16,598 nucleotides of DNA from Acidobacteriota bacterium. GTDB lineage: Bacteria; Acidobacteriota; Terriglobia; Bryobacterales; Bryobacteraceae. The DNA lies in assembly GCA_023436715.1 (NCBI GenBank), contig JAEZIJ010000008.1, positions 1 to 16,598 on the forward strand, in the 5' to 3' direction. Each line of letters opens with the position of its first letter. The stretch's first letter is position 1. Below the pieces are notes generated by a model that saw only the letters and a program-made list of their open reading frames with translations, had not been told where the DNA came from and searched no databases. Both the position numbers and the translations under genes were made by a program. Shown in pieces: positions 1 to 6,357 of the stretch.

Positions 1-164
1 TCCGATCGCGAGTGGGGCAGCCCCTCGGGCTGCGCCGGCCTCTCAGGCCGGCCACGCAGGCGGGATGGGAGCCCGCCGCAGGGCGAGGCCCTGCCCCACT
101 GGGCGGTCCTGCCCGGTGTGCATTTTCATCACCCTTGGTGGGCCGCAGGCCCATGCGGCACTCC
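1..164. repeat. Non-coding region with a cluster of GC-rich hairpins
   Basis: No credible gene is seen here. Four short hairpins follow each other: 17-23 pairs with 27-33 (7 bp, loop 3), 34-40 with 46-52 (7 bp, loop 5), 59-64 with 72-77 (6 bp), and 78-84 with 88-94 (7 bp, loop 3). The outer arms 11-20 (agtggggcag) and 91-100 (ctgccccact) are perfect reverse complements, so the 90-bp unit could also close into a cloverleaf-like fold. A further hairpin, 139-144 with 148-153, lies just past the stop codon of the minus-strand gene at 165. The cluster may be a dispersed palindromic (REP/MITE-like) element and may also help end transcription of the minus-strand operon; both roles are inference. Confidence 0.6.
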
Positions 165-863
165 CTAGGGGGCGCTGTCGCGGGCGCAGCGGAAGCCGAT
201 GTCGTCGTAGCGGTGGTCGAGCTTTACGGGTATTTTGAAGAAGATCGAAATCCCGATTAAGGGCGAGTTTTGCCCGCCGGGTTTTCCTTCGATCTCATCG
301 CAATCCACCCACGAGCCGCCCCTGCGGTTTGCCCAAGGTTCGCCGTTCTGCGGTTCGGACATCGTCCATTCCCACACATTGCCCTCGATGTCATACAGCC
401 CCCAGCGATTCGGCAGTTTCGTTCCGGCGGCGTTCGGGCGGCCCCCGGAGTTCGCGCGGTACCAAAGATAGCGGCCGTCAATGTCCTCGCCCCAGTAATG
501 CCGGCCGGCGGCACCCGCGCGCGCAGCATACTCCCACTCGGCATCTGTAGGCAGGCGACCGCCAGCCCACTCGCAGTAGGCAACGGCGTCGTTCACCGTG
601 ACATAGACAACCGGCTGCCGATTGCGAACCTTGTAGCCTGGGCTCTTCCAGGTTCGAGGCGCGCCTTTCTTCTCAGCCAGAGTGCGATAGCCCGTCGCTT
701 TGACGAAAGCTGAAAACTCCTGCACCGTGACTTCGGTTCTCCCCATCCAGAACGGCTGCTCAAATCGCATATTGCCGAACGACCCTGGCGGGATGCGGAC
801 GAAGTTGGGGTGCTGTGCGAATAGTACTGTTGTGAACGCCAGGCAGGCGAGTGCGGCACGCAT
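165..863 (-). CDS. Exported formylglycine-generating-enzyme-like (SUMF1/FGE-sulfatase domain) protein
   Basis: 232 aa. An N-terminal signal peptide (about residues 1-16, hydrophobic, ending LFA before QHP) points to export. Residues 21-230 are an FGE-sulfatase domain: FVRIPPGSF at 21, the TEVTVQEF block at 43-50, GGRLPTDAEWEYAAR at 101-115, GLYDIEGNVWEW at 155-166, RRGGSW at 180-185 and GFRCA near 223-227. True formylglycine-generating enzymes bind copper through two cysteines spaced C-x4-C after the RGGS motif. Here only C188 follows RGGS and no second cysteine stands near it, so sulfatase activation is unlikely. The fold is also used by nonheme-iron enzymes and by proteins of unknown role. 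It is the last gene of the minus-strand run, starting 3 nt after the Rieske-like gene ends, so the two are probably cotranslated. Family assignment is firm; substrate unknown. Confidence 0.85.
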   Translation of the reverse strand: MRAALACLAFTTVLFAQHPNFVRIPPGSFGNMRFEQPFWMGRTEVTVQEFSAFVKATGYRTLAEKKGAPRTWKSPGYKVRNRQPVVYVTVNDAVAYCEWAGGRLPTDAEWEYAARAGAAGRHYWGEDIDGRYLWYRANSGGRPNAAGTKLPNRWGLYDIEGNVWEWTMSEPQNGEPWANRRGGSWVDCDEIEGKPGGQNSPLIGISIFFKIPVKLDHRYDDIGFRCARDSAP

Positions 864-866
864 GTC

Positions 867-1328
867 TCACGCTCCCAGGCGGATCTCGAGGAAGGCGCCG
901 CGCTGCCGCACCTCATACGCGCGCAGGTTGCCGTGCGTGCGGCCGTGCAAAAGCGTACCCTTCAGGTCGTACTCTGCATGATTGAGGCTGGTACACTGCA
1001 CCGTGCGGTGCTTGTGGTTGTAAGTGCATTGCGCTTTTCCGTGCGTGCACGAACGGTCGAGGGCCGCGAACTCATGCTTCCCTGTACGCGCGACTATCAG
1101 GTTGAATCCGCGAGCGGGGTCGAAGACCGCCGCTGCCGATCCCACGCGATGGAGTTCGCGCGCTTTCTTCAGATCGATCAGCAACCGGCCGCCGTCAACC
1201 TGCACGCTCCCCGCGCAGATCACAGGGGTGGTACAGCACAACGGGGCCGCACCGACCATGGCAAGCGAACCCTGGAGGAACCGGCGCCGCTCCAGACCTT
1301 TATTTAGGATGTGCGGGTCGTGGATCAT
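867..1328 (-). CDS. Tat-exported Rieske-like [2Fe-2S] protein with variant ligand spacing
   Basis: 153 aa from the ATG at 1328. A longer reading from 1439 would overlap the upstream gene by 92 nt and lacks support. The N-terminus has a twin-arginine signal (ERRRFLQG, residues 13-20) and a hydrophobic stretch to about residue 30, so the protein is probably folded with its cofactor before export. The C-terminal part resembles a Rieske domain: C94-T-H96, then after a 15-residue gap C112, then H117-AEYDLKG, which matches the usual HGxxFDL block. Normal Rieske proteins have C-x-H and C-x2-H; here the second pair is C112-x4-H117, and the usual cysteine position holds S114. C101 and the signal-region cysteines C31, C32 and C38 are other thiols. 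It could be an electron carrier or a degenerate domain. The gene sits 19 nt after the lytic transglycosylase-like gene and 3 nt before the SUMF1-like gene. Confidence 0.75.
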   Translation of the reverse strand: MIHDPHILNKGLERRRFLQGSLAMVGAAPLCCTTPVICAGSVQVDGGRLLIDLKKARELHRVGSAAAVFDPARGFNLIVARTGKHEFAALDRSCTHGKAQCTYNHKHRTVQCTSLNHAEYDLKGTLLHGRTHGNLRAYEVRQRGAFLEIRLGA

Positions 1329-1347
1329 TCCAGAGATCAGGATACAT

Positions 1348-1953
1348 CTACTCGTGCAGGAATTTCCGGAATGCACCGCTGTTGTACGTGCTCCAGGGTT
1401 GAAAACCGCGCTCCAGATAAAGCTGGTACGCGAAGTCAATGTTTGCCCTGCAACTCAGCAGATCCCGGAGGTTCAGGCCGGGCCGCTTGAGGTGAACGGT
1501 GTTGATCTGAAAGTATCCCCAGTCGAGCGTGCCGTCGGTGTTGTAGTGATAGACCTCACAGTCTCCTTTTGAGTTCTCCGCGCGTTGTATGGCGAGGGCC
1601 ACCCTGCAGGCCGATCCGAACTTCCGGCAGGCGTAAGCCTGGTAGGGCGTAAGCCGGTGGCCTCCCTGGTCAGCCTCTGCCGCACTCTCGCCGGCCGCTT
1701 TGGGCTCAATGACCAGCGGCGTTTGAAAAGTCAAGCGGAAAGGCAGGCGGAGCGTGAACGTATAGGACTGCCTGGCCCACGCCACCGCTCCCGCGGCGAT
1801 GAAAAACAGCAATAAGGATGCGAGCCCTGCCGATGCGAGTCGGGAAAGCTTGTCAAGCCCCCGTTTGGACCGGCGGCGGGTACGAGGCCGTGGCTTCGCT
1901 GCGGGCGTTTTCCTGAGAGGCGCGCGCGTCTTCAAGACAGCATTGTATGGCAT
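1348..1953 (-). CDS. Membrane-anchored lytic transglycosylase-like (SLT/lysozyme-fold) protein
   Basis: 201 aa. A basic cytoplasmic head (residues 8-38, many Arg and Lys) precedes one membrane segment (about 39-60), giving a type II topology with the domain in the periplasm. Residues 100-201 look like an SLT/lysozyme-like domain: CRVALAIQRAENS with candidate catalytic Glu126, then GYFQIN (the usual G-L-M-Q-I block), and a C-terminal QLYLERGFQPWSTYNSGAF segment typical of the family. C109 and C116 could form a disulfide. The predicted role is cleavage of peptidoglycan near the membrane. It is the second gene of the minus-strand run, 7 nt after the HPP gene. The ribosome binding site is weak, which fits translation coupled to the upstream gene. 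Confidence 0.75.
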   Translation of the reverse strand: MPYNAVLKTRAPLRKTPAAKPRPRTRRRSKRGLDKLSRLASAGLASLLLFFIAAGAVAWARQSYTFTLRLPFRLTFQTPLVIEPKAAGESAAEADQGGHRLTPYQAYACRKFGSACRVALAIQRAENSKGDCEVYHYNTDGTLDWGYFQINTVHLKRPGLNLRDLLSCRANIDFAYQLYLERGFQPWSTYNSGAFRKFLHE

Positions 1954-1960
1954 CCGCGAA

Positions 1961-2506
1961 TCACGTCTGTTGTTCCTGGGGATGCCGGGCGCGCAGCCTT
2001 CGGAACATCTCGCTCAGAAACGCCATAATGGCGACGCCTTGGATCACCATGAGAGCGTCGGTTGCCGTCCGAAAGACGCCGCTGGCTACAAGGATTGTTG
2101 TGGCCTCTGTCGGCGCGTGGTCCACATGCAGCAACGAGTCGAAGGACAGGCTCCACAGTACGGCCAGCGCGATCGCAAACAGACGCACGGGCGCGAGCGA
2201 ATGAGAATCGACGAAGGGGACGGGGGCGTTCCACGCCCCGAGAGCGAACACGGCGAGAAATCCCGCAGCCAACCCACTCAGGTGCCCCATGAAAACGTTG
2301 TAGAACTTCGTGCTGCGCTCCTGTGGCTTTCTGGCGGCGAGGTAAGCCGAAGGTCCCAGGCTCGCGAAAAGCAGCGGCTCGCTCGATGCTATTCCGATCG
2401 CACCGATGATGGCCAGCATGGCTGAGGCGGCTACCGGCGCCCAGTAGCGGTCCGGTATCCGCGTGATCGCACCGTGGAGGCCGGAAGAGAACGGTAACCA
2501 TTTCAT
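1961..2506 (-). CDS. HPP-family integral membrane protein
   Basis: 181 aa from the ATG at 2506, chosen because a strong AGGAGGGG site lies 6 nt upstream on the minus strand; the ATG at 2536 would put that site inside the gene. About four or five membrane segments are visible: YWAPVAASAMLAIIGAIGIA, the LLFASLGPSAYL block that marks the family, FMGHLSGLAAGFLAVFALGAW, LFAIALAVLWSLSF, and a final TILVASG... through AIMAFLSEMF. The motif that gives the family its name is HAPTEAT here instead of HPP. Some members of this family have been linked to nitrite transport, but most are uncharacterised, so no substrate is assigned. It is the first gene of the minus-strand run and is divergent from the hydrogenase operon. 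Confidence 0.8.
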   Translation of the reverse strand: MKWLPFSSGLHGAITRIPDRYWAPVAASAMLAIIGAIGIASSEPLLFASLGPSAYLAARKPQERSTKFYNVFMGHLSGLAAGFLAVFALGAWNAPVPFVDSHSLAPVRLFAIALAVLWSLSFDSLLHVDHAPTEATTILVASGVFRTATDALMVIQGVAIMAFLSEMFRRLRARHPQEQQT

Positions 2507-2530
2507 CTCAGTCCCCTCCTCCGCTCTTTC

Positions 2531-2543
2531 GAGCAATTTGCTC
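2531..2543. promoter_or_regulatory. Short perfect palindrome in the HPP gene leader
   Basis: GAGCAA-T-TTGCTC is a perfect 6-bp inverted repeat with a 1-nt centre, 25 nt upstream of the HPP start codon. Its position suits an operator for the minus-strand operon. No regulator family is recognised. Confidence 0.3.
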
Positions 2544-2560
2544 TCCCCGAGGTCTTGAGC

Positions 2561-2590
2561 GAGTAACTGAGTTAGTAGTCCGTAACTCGC
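2561..2590. promoter_or_regulatory. Repeats in the divergent intergenic region, possible operator
   Basis: GTAACT occurs as a direct repeat at 2563-2568 and 2582-2587 (19-bp period). GAGTTA at 2569-2574 is the reverse complement of TAACTC at 2583-2588. The cluster lies between the two divergent operons and upstream of the best plus-strand promoter candidate, so it could bind a regulator of either one. This is inference from position and symmetry only. Confidence 0.3.
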
Positions 2591-2609
2591 ATTAGCGCCT
2601 GCAATTATG

Positions 2610-2638
2610 TTGCGCTCGTCCGGAAAGCGCGCTATTTT
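2610..2638 (+). promoter_or_regulatory. Candidate housekeeping-type promoter of the hydrogenase operon
   Basis: TTGCGC at 2610-2615 and TATTTT at 2633-2638 are 17 bp apart, each matching four of six consensus bases of a sigma-70-type promoter. A start shortly after 2644 would give a leader of about 80 nt. It is the only AT-rich patch upstream of the operon. No sigma-54 signature (GG-N10-GC type) was seen. The match is modest. Confidence 0.3.
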
Positions 2639-2690
2639 TGAATTAACTTAAACTCGGCGGAGGGCACTGAGTAAGAGGGGACGACCGAAT

Positions 2691-2704
2691 CCTGAATAGT
2701 CAGG
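2691..2704 (+). promoter_or_regulatory. Small hairpin in the hydrogenase operon leader
   Basis: CCTGA (2691-2695), loop ATAG, TCAGG (2700-2704) forms a perfect 5-bp stem. Its 3' arm runs into a purine-rich AGGGGAGAAAGG tract (2702-2713), the strongest Shine-Dalgarno-like tract before the first gene, although that tract is 14-18 nt from the ATG. It may be an operator half-site pair or a weak translation control; unproven. Confidence 0.25.
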
Positions 2705-2727
2705 GGAGAAAGGCTGGGAAACGACGG

Positions 2728-2934
2728 ATGGCCAAATGTCATCACCATACGTGCGCGACCTGTTCGGACGAGGCCGTGGCTGTCCGTGTGCTCGAACTGC
2801 TGGATAACGGCATGGCGAGAGTGGACGGCGACCTTCGAGATGAGGAGGTCAGCATAGAGTTGACCGACGCCTCGGTGGGCGACATCGTATTGGTTCACGC
2901 CAGGGTTGCCATCGCGAAATTGCCCTCCGGCTGA
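2728..2934 (+). CDS. HypC/HupF-like chaperone variant with Cys/His-rich N-terminus
   Basis: 68 aa. Residues 16-65 match the HypC fold: VLELLDNGMARVDGD, then EEVSIELTDASVGDIVLVHARVAIAKL, which mirrors the VGDWVLIHVGFA block of the normal HypC encoded at 9391. It lacks the MCLAIP start whose Cys2 in HypC binds the Fe(CN)2CO unit. Instead it begins with a Cys/His cluster (C4, H5-H7, C9, C12). By position C12 of the CATCSD motif could replace Cys2. Such short HypC-like proteins are found with group 1h hydrogenases. It is the first gene of the operon, 60 nt before hhyS. The likely role is a dedicated chaperone for the large subunit or metal binding. Its ribosome binding site is poor, so low expression relative to hhyS is possible. 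Confidence 0.75.
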   Translation: MAKCHHHTCATCSDEAVAVRVLELLDNGMARVDGDLRDEEVSIELTDASVGDIVLVHARVAIAKLPSG

Positions 2935-2971
2935 GACTCTCCCGGTTGCTGGCCGTCCATCACGGAGTCTC
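2933..2971 (+). repeat. Inverted repeat between the HypC-like gene and hhyS
   Basis: GAGACTC (2933-2939) and GAGTCTC (2965-2971) are perfect reverse complements with a 25-nt loop, spanning the stop codon of the first gene. It is followed by CTTTC and then the hhyS ribosome binding site. It might protect or set the 5' end of the hhyS message, or attenuate; the T run is too short for a good terminator. Confidence 0.3.
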
Positions 2972-2994
2972 TTTCTTGCAGAGGAGGCGATCAG

Positions 2995-4029
2995 ATGGTG
3001 CCTGTCGGAGACAAGGTAGTTCACGTTCTTTGGACCAATGCGGGGATGAGTTGCGACGGCGACTCGGTTTCGCTGACCAACGCGACATTGCCCGCCATCG
3101 AAGAGATCGCAATGGGAGTGCTGCCCGGCCTACCAAAAGTGCAGTTCCACTGGCCGTTGATCGATTACCAGGTCGGCAGCGAATTCATGCAGTGGTTCTT
3201 CAAGGCGGAGGCGGGCGAACTCGAACCGTTTGTACTGGTCGTCGAGGGCTCCGTCGCCAACGAGAGCATCAAAAGCGAAGGTTACTGGACGGGCTTCGGC
3301 AACAATCCACAGACAGGGCAGCCGATTACGCTCTCTGAATGGATCGACCGTTTGGCGCCAAAGGCGGTGGCCGTGGTCGCGGCGGGCACCTGCGCAACGT
3401 ACGGCGGAATTCACGCAATGGAAGGCAATCCGACCGGCTCGATGGGCGTGCCCGATTATCTCGGGTGGAATTGGAAGTCGAAGGCCGGAGTGCCGGTTGT
3501 GTGCGTCCCGGGATGCCCGGTCCAGCCGGATAACATGTCGGAGACGATCCTCTATCTTCTGCGCCAATTGGCGGGAAACGCGCCGATGATTCCGCTGGAC
3601 GACAAGCTCAGGCCGAAGTGGCTGTTCGAGGAAACGGTGCATCAGGGCTGTGATCGCGCGGGCTACTACGAGCAGGGCGATTTCTCCGTCGAGTACGGGG
3701 TAGACCGCAAATGCCTTGTGAAGATCGGGTGTTGGGGGCCGGTGGTCTATTGTAATGTGCCGAGGCGCGGCTGGCAGGATGGCATCGGCGGATGCCCGAA
3801 TGTCGGCGGAATCTGCATTGCATGCACGATGCCGGGCTTCCCCGATAAGTTTATGCCGTTCATGGACGAGCCGCCTGGCAGTAAGTTGTCCACAGAGATT
3901 ACTGGCCACTTCTACGGCCCGCTGATACGTAGCCTGCGCGGCATAACTATCCACACGGTTGACAAGGAGCCCAAGTGGCGCCGCAAGGGACGCAAACTTA
4001 CAACGGGCTATGAGCGGCCCTGGGCATAA
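2995..4029 (+). CDS. hhyS: Group 1h [NiFe]-hydrogenase small subunit
   Basis: 344 aa. It carries the three Fe-S clusters that pass electrons away from the active site. The proximal cluster region reads C20-D-G-D23 in place of the usual C-x2-C, so the expected ligands are C20, D23, C133 (GTCATYGG) and C174 (VPGCPVQ). A 3Cys-1Asp proximal cluster is known from the actinobacterial-type hydrogenase of Ralstonia eutropha and marks group 1h. Further cluster ligands are probably H216 and C219 (HQGC), C240, C246 (GCWG), C267 (GGCP), C274 and C277, with C253 nearby. There is no Tat signal and no C-terminal membrane anchor, so the enzyme should be cytoplasmic, unlike periplasmic group 1 uptake enzymes. 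An AGGAGG site at 2982-2987, 7 nt upstream, fixes the start. A 38-nt gap separates it from hhyL. Confidence 0.96.
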   Translation: MVPVGDKVVHVLWTNAGMSCDGDSVSLTNATLPAIEEIAMGVLPGLPKVQFHWPLIDYQVGSEFMQWFFKAEAGELEPFVLVVEGSVANESIKSEGYWTGFGNNPQTGQPITLSEWIDRLAPKAVAVVAAGTCATYGGIHAMEGNPTGSMGVPDYLGWNWKSKAGVPVVCVPGCPVQPDNMSETILYLLRQLAGNAPMIPLDDKLRPKWLFEETVHQGCDRAGYYEQGDFSVEYGVDRKCLVKIGCWGPVVYCNVPRRGWQDGIGGCPNVGGICIACTMPGFPDKFMPFMDEPPGSKLSTEITGHFYGPLIRSLRGITIHTVDKEPKWRRKGRKLTTGYERPWA

Positions 4030-4067
4030 CTAGTCGGCAACTACAACTGTATCAGGGGGGACACGCA

Positions 4068-5870
4068 ATGGCCACCGACATAAGCGATCTTCGGGAGCAG
4101 GACTCGCGAAAAAGTCAGCTCGTAGAAATGGCGTGGGATCCGATCACGAGAATCGTAGGGAGCCTCGGAATCTACACCAAGATCGATTTCGGCCGCCGGG
4201 AAGTAGCCGAGTGTTACAGCACGTCATCGATCTTCCGCGGATACAGCCTCTTCATGCAAGGAAAGGATCCGCGCGACGCGCATTTCATCACGAGCCGGAT
4301 TTGCGGAATCTGCGGCGATAACCACGCCACTTGCTCGGTTTACACGCAGAACATGGCATACGGAGTCCAGCCTCCGGCGGTGGGCGAGTGGATCATGAAT
4401 CTCGGCGAGGCCGCGGAGTTCATGTTCGACCACTGCCTTTACCAGGAGAATCTGGTCGGCGTGGACTTCTGTGAAAAGATGGTTCGCGAGACGAACCCCG
4501 GTGTGTGGCAGAAGGCAGAGAAGGCCCAGGCGCGAAACGCCGAGGCGCACGGATACCGGACGATCGGCGACATTATGAAGGCGCTGAACCCGTTCGAAGG
4601 CGAGTTCTACCGCGAAGCGCTACAGGTGAGCCGCCTCACTCGGGCGATGTTCTGCCTGATGGAGGGCCGGCACGTTCATCCTTCCACGCTTTACCCCGGC
4701 GGAGTCGGCACGCACGCAACCGTGCAGTTGTTCACCGATTACCAGACGCGGCTCATGCGGTATGTCGAGTTTATGAAGCGCGCCGTGCCGATGCACGACG
4801 ACCTGTTCGATTTCTTCTACGAGGCCCTGCCAGGTTACGAAGAGGTCGGGCGGCGGCGCATTCTGCTCGGATGTTGGGGCGCGTTTCAGAATCCTGAGGA
4901 ACGGAATTTCGATTACCGGGACATGAGCCATTGGGGGCGCGCGATGTTCGTCACCCCGGGGATCGTTGTAGACGGCAAGCTGGTGACAAACGATCTCGTC
5001 AAAATCAATCTCGGTATTCGCATTCTGCTCGGCAGTTCCTATTACGACGATTGGGAAGATAAAGAGATGTTTGTCACCCACGACCCGCTTGGGAATCCGG
5101 TGGACAGGCGCCATCCGTGGAATCAGCACACGATTCCCAAGCCGCAGCGGCGCGAGTTCGGGGGTAAGTACACCTGGGTAATGTCACCGCGCTGGTTCGA
5201 TGGCAAGGACTACCTGCCGCTCGATACTGGGGGCGGTCCGCTGGCGCGGCTCTGGTCCACGGCACTGAACGGGCTCGTTGACATCGGTTACGTGAAGGCT
5301 ACGGGCAGTAGCGTGAAGATCAATTTCCCGAAGACGGCCACAAAGCCGGAGGTCACGCTCGAATGGAAAGTTCCACAGTGGGCCAATACGATAGAACGCG
5401 ACCGCGCGCGAACTTACTTCCAGGCTTACGCGGCGGCTTGCGCCTTGCACTTCGTCCAGAAGGGTCTGGCGGAGGTTAACGCCGGGCGGCACAAGACTTG
5501 GAGCTCATTCAAAGTGCCGAAAGAGGCAATCGGCTGCGGGTTCACGGAGGCCGTTCGCGGCGTGCTGTCGCACCACCTGGTGATTCGGAACGGCAAGATC
5601 GCCAACTATCACCCGTATCCTCCGACTCCGTGGAACGCGAGTCCTCGCGACATGTACGGCACTCCTGGACCGTACGAGGACGCCGTCCAGGGCCAGCCCA
5701 TCTTCGAAGAGAACGGCCCGGACAAATTCAAGGGCATCGACATCATGCGCACCGTGCGGAGCTTCGACCCATGCCTGCCGTGCGGCGTCCACATGTTCCT
5801 GGGCAATGGCAAAACCCTCGAACGACGCCACTCGCCGACACTCCTCAATACCGGAGAGGAAACAAAATAA
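4068..5870 (+). CDS. hhyL: Group 1h [NiFe]-hydrogenase large subunit (precursor)
   Basis: 600 aa. It contains the NiFe active site that splits H2. The N-terminal ligand motif RICGICGDNHATC provides C79 and C82; the C-terminal motif SFDPCLPCGVH provides C569 and C572, ending at H575. The 25 residues after H575 (beginning MFLGNGK) are the expected removable tail, cut once nickel is loaded. The maturation protease gene at 8912 is the obvious partner. The length fits HhyL. A GGGGGG-containing ribosome site lies just before the ATG. The stop codon TAA shares its last A with the ATG of the next gene, so the NifU-like protein is translationally coupled. The match with hhyS and the whole downstream gene set supports the group 1h call. 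Confidence 0.96.
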   Translation: MATDISDLREQDSRKSQLVEMAWDPITRIVGSLGIYTKIDFGRREVAECYSTSSIFRGYSLFMQGKDPRDAHFITSRICGICGDNHATCSVYTQNMAYGVQPPAVGEWIMNLGEAAEFMFDHCLYQENLVGVDFCEKMVRETNPGVWQKAEKAQARNAEAHGYRTIGDIMKALNPFEGEFYREALQVSRLTRAMFCLMEGRHVHPSTLYPGGVGTHATVQLFTDYQTRLMRYVEFMKRAVPMHDDLFDFFYEALPGYEEVGRRRILLGCWGAFQNPEERNFDYRDMSHWGRAMFVTPGIVVDGKLVTNDLVKINLGIRILLGSSYYDDWEDKEMFVTHDPLGNPVDRRHPWNQHTIPKPQRREFGGKYTWVMSPRWFDGKDYLPLDTGGGPLARLWSTALNGLVDIGYVKATGSSVKINFPKTATKPEVTLEWKVPQWANTIERDRARTYFQAYAAACALHFVQKGLAEVNAGRHKTWSSFKVPKEAIGCGFTEAVRGVLSHHLVIRNGKIANYHPYPPTPWNASPRDMYGTPGPYEDAVQGQPIFEENGPDKFKGIDIMRTVRSFDPCLPCGVHMFLGNGKTLERRHSPTLLNTGEETK

Positions 5871-6355
5871 TGCCCGATTTGCCGGAGATCGACCGGGCGG
5901 TGGAGCGGATCGAGCGCCTGCTGGACGAGTTCAGCGATCCGCAGATCCGTGCGAAAGCGGAAGAACTTGTCGGCGTGCTGATGGAGGTGTATGGGGCCGG
6001 GCTTGAACGAATAATCGAACTGAGCGACCAGGCGATATTCGATCGCCTGGTTCGCGACAAGCTCGTCGCGAGCCTGCTTCTGATTCACGGCCGTCACCCG
6101 CTCGACGCCGAAACACGGATTCGCGAAGCGCTCGCGCCCATCGGGAGCCGCGTGAAGGGGCAGCGAATTGTTTTCGAGGGGATCGAGAATGGCATAGCTC
6201 GGGTGCGCATAGATTCGAACGGGGGCGGTGGAGTGCCGGCAGGACTGGCCGCGGCGATCGAGCACGCGGTGACCGAGGCGGCACCCGAACTCGATGGGGT
6301 GAAGGTCGAGGTGCCCGCCACTCTGGTGCAGATCGGGCTGGCGCCGGGGGCCTGA
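5870..6355 (+). CDS. NifU-like protein lacking the cluster-binding cysteines
   Basis: 161 aa from the ATG at 5870, which overlaps the hhyL stop by one base; a longer open frame to 5498 lies inside hhyL and is rejected. Residues 1-90 are largely helical and hydrogenase-specific. Residues from about 90 to 155 follow the NifU C-terminal domain: GSRVKGQRIVFEGIENG, then a turn, then AAAIEHAVTEAAPELDGVKVEV. In NifU/Nfu scaffolds the turn carries a C-x2-C pair that holds an Fe-S cluster. Here it reads DSNGGGGVPAG, and I see no cysteine in the protein. A putative Fe-S relay (HhyE) is encoded next to hhyL in mycobacteria, so this may be the positional counterpart. Without cysteines it cannot hold a cluster in the usual way and is more likely a structural or assembly partner. 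Confidence 0.8.
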   Translation: MPDLPEIDRAVERIERLLDEFSDPQIRAKAEELVGVLMEVYGAGLERIIELSDQAIFDRLVRDKLVASLLLIHGRHPLDAETRIREALAPIGSRVKGQRIVFEGIENGIARVRIDSNGGGGVPAGLAAAIEHAVTEAAPELDGVKVEVPATLVQIGLAPGA

Positions 6356-6357
6356 CG

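Noticed and set aside
1..164. CRISPR array
   Set aside because: The hairpins differ from each other and there are no equal-length direct repeats with spacers.
12..260. 82-aa plus-strand frame at the left edge
   Set aside because: It runs through the hairpin cluster and the antisense of the SUMF1-like gene; composition is repeat-driven.
1329..1439. Longer start for the Rieske-like gene at 1439
   Set aside because: It would overlap the lytic transglycosylase-like gene and bury the Tat signal behind 37 extra residues.
2507..2536. Earlier ATG for the HPP gene at 2536
   Set aside because: The strong AGGAGGGG site at 2513-2520 fits the ATG at 2506 and would be inside the gene otherwise.
2933..2971. 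Rho-independent terminator between the first gene and hhyS
   Set aside because: The loop is 25 nt and there is no real T run, so I list it only as an inverted repeat.
3130..3954. 274-aa minus-strand open frame opposite hhyS
   Set aside because: It is an antisense shadow of hhyS in GC-rich DNA; the product has no recognisable motif and hhyS is certain.
5498..5869. N-terminal extension of the NifU-like frame into hhyL
   Set aside because: These codons lie inside the certain hhyL C-terminal region; the ATG at 5870 is coupled to the hhyL stop.
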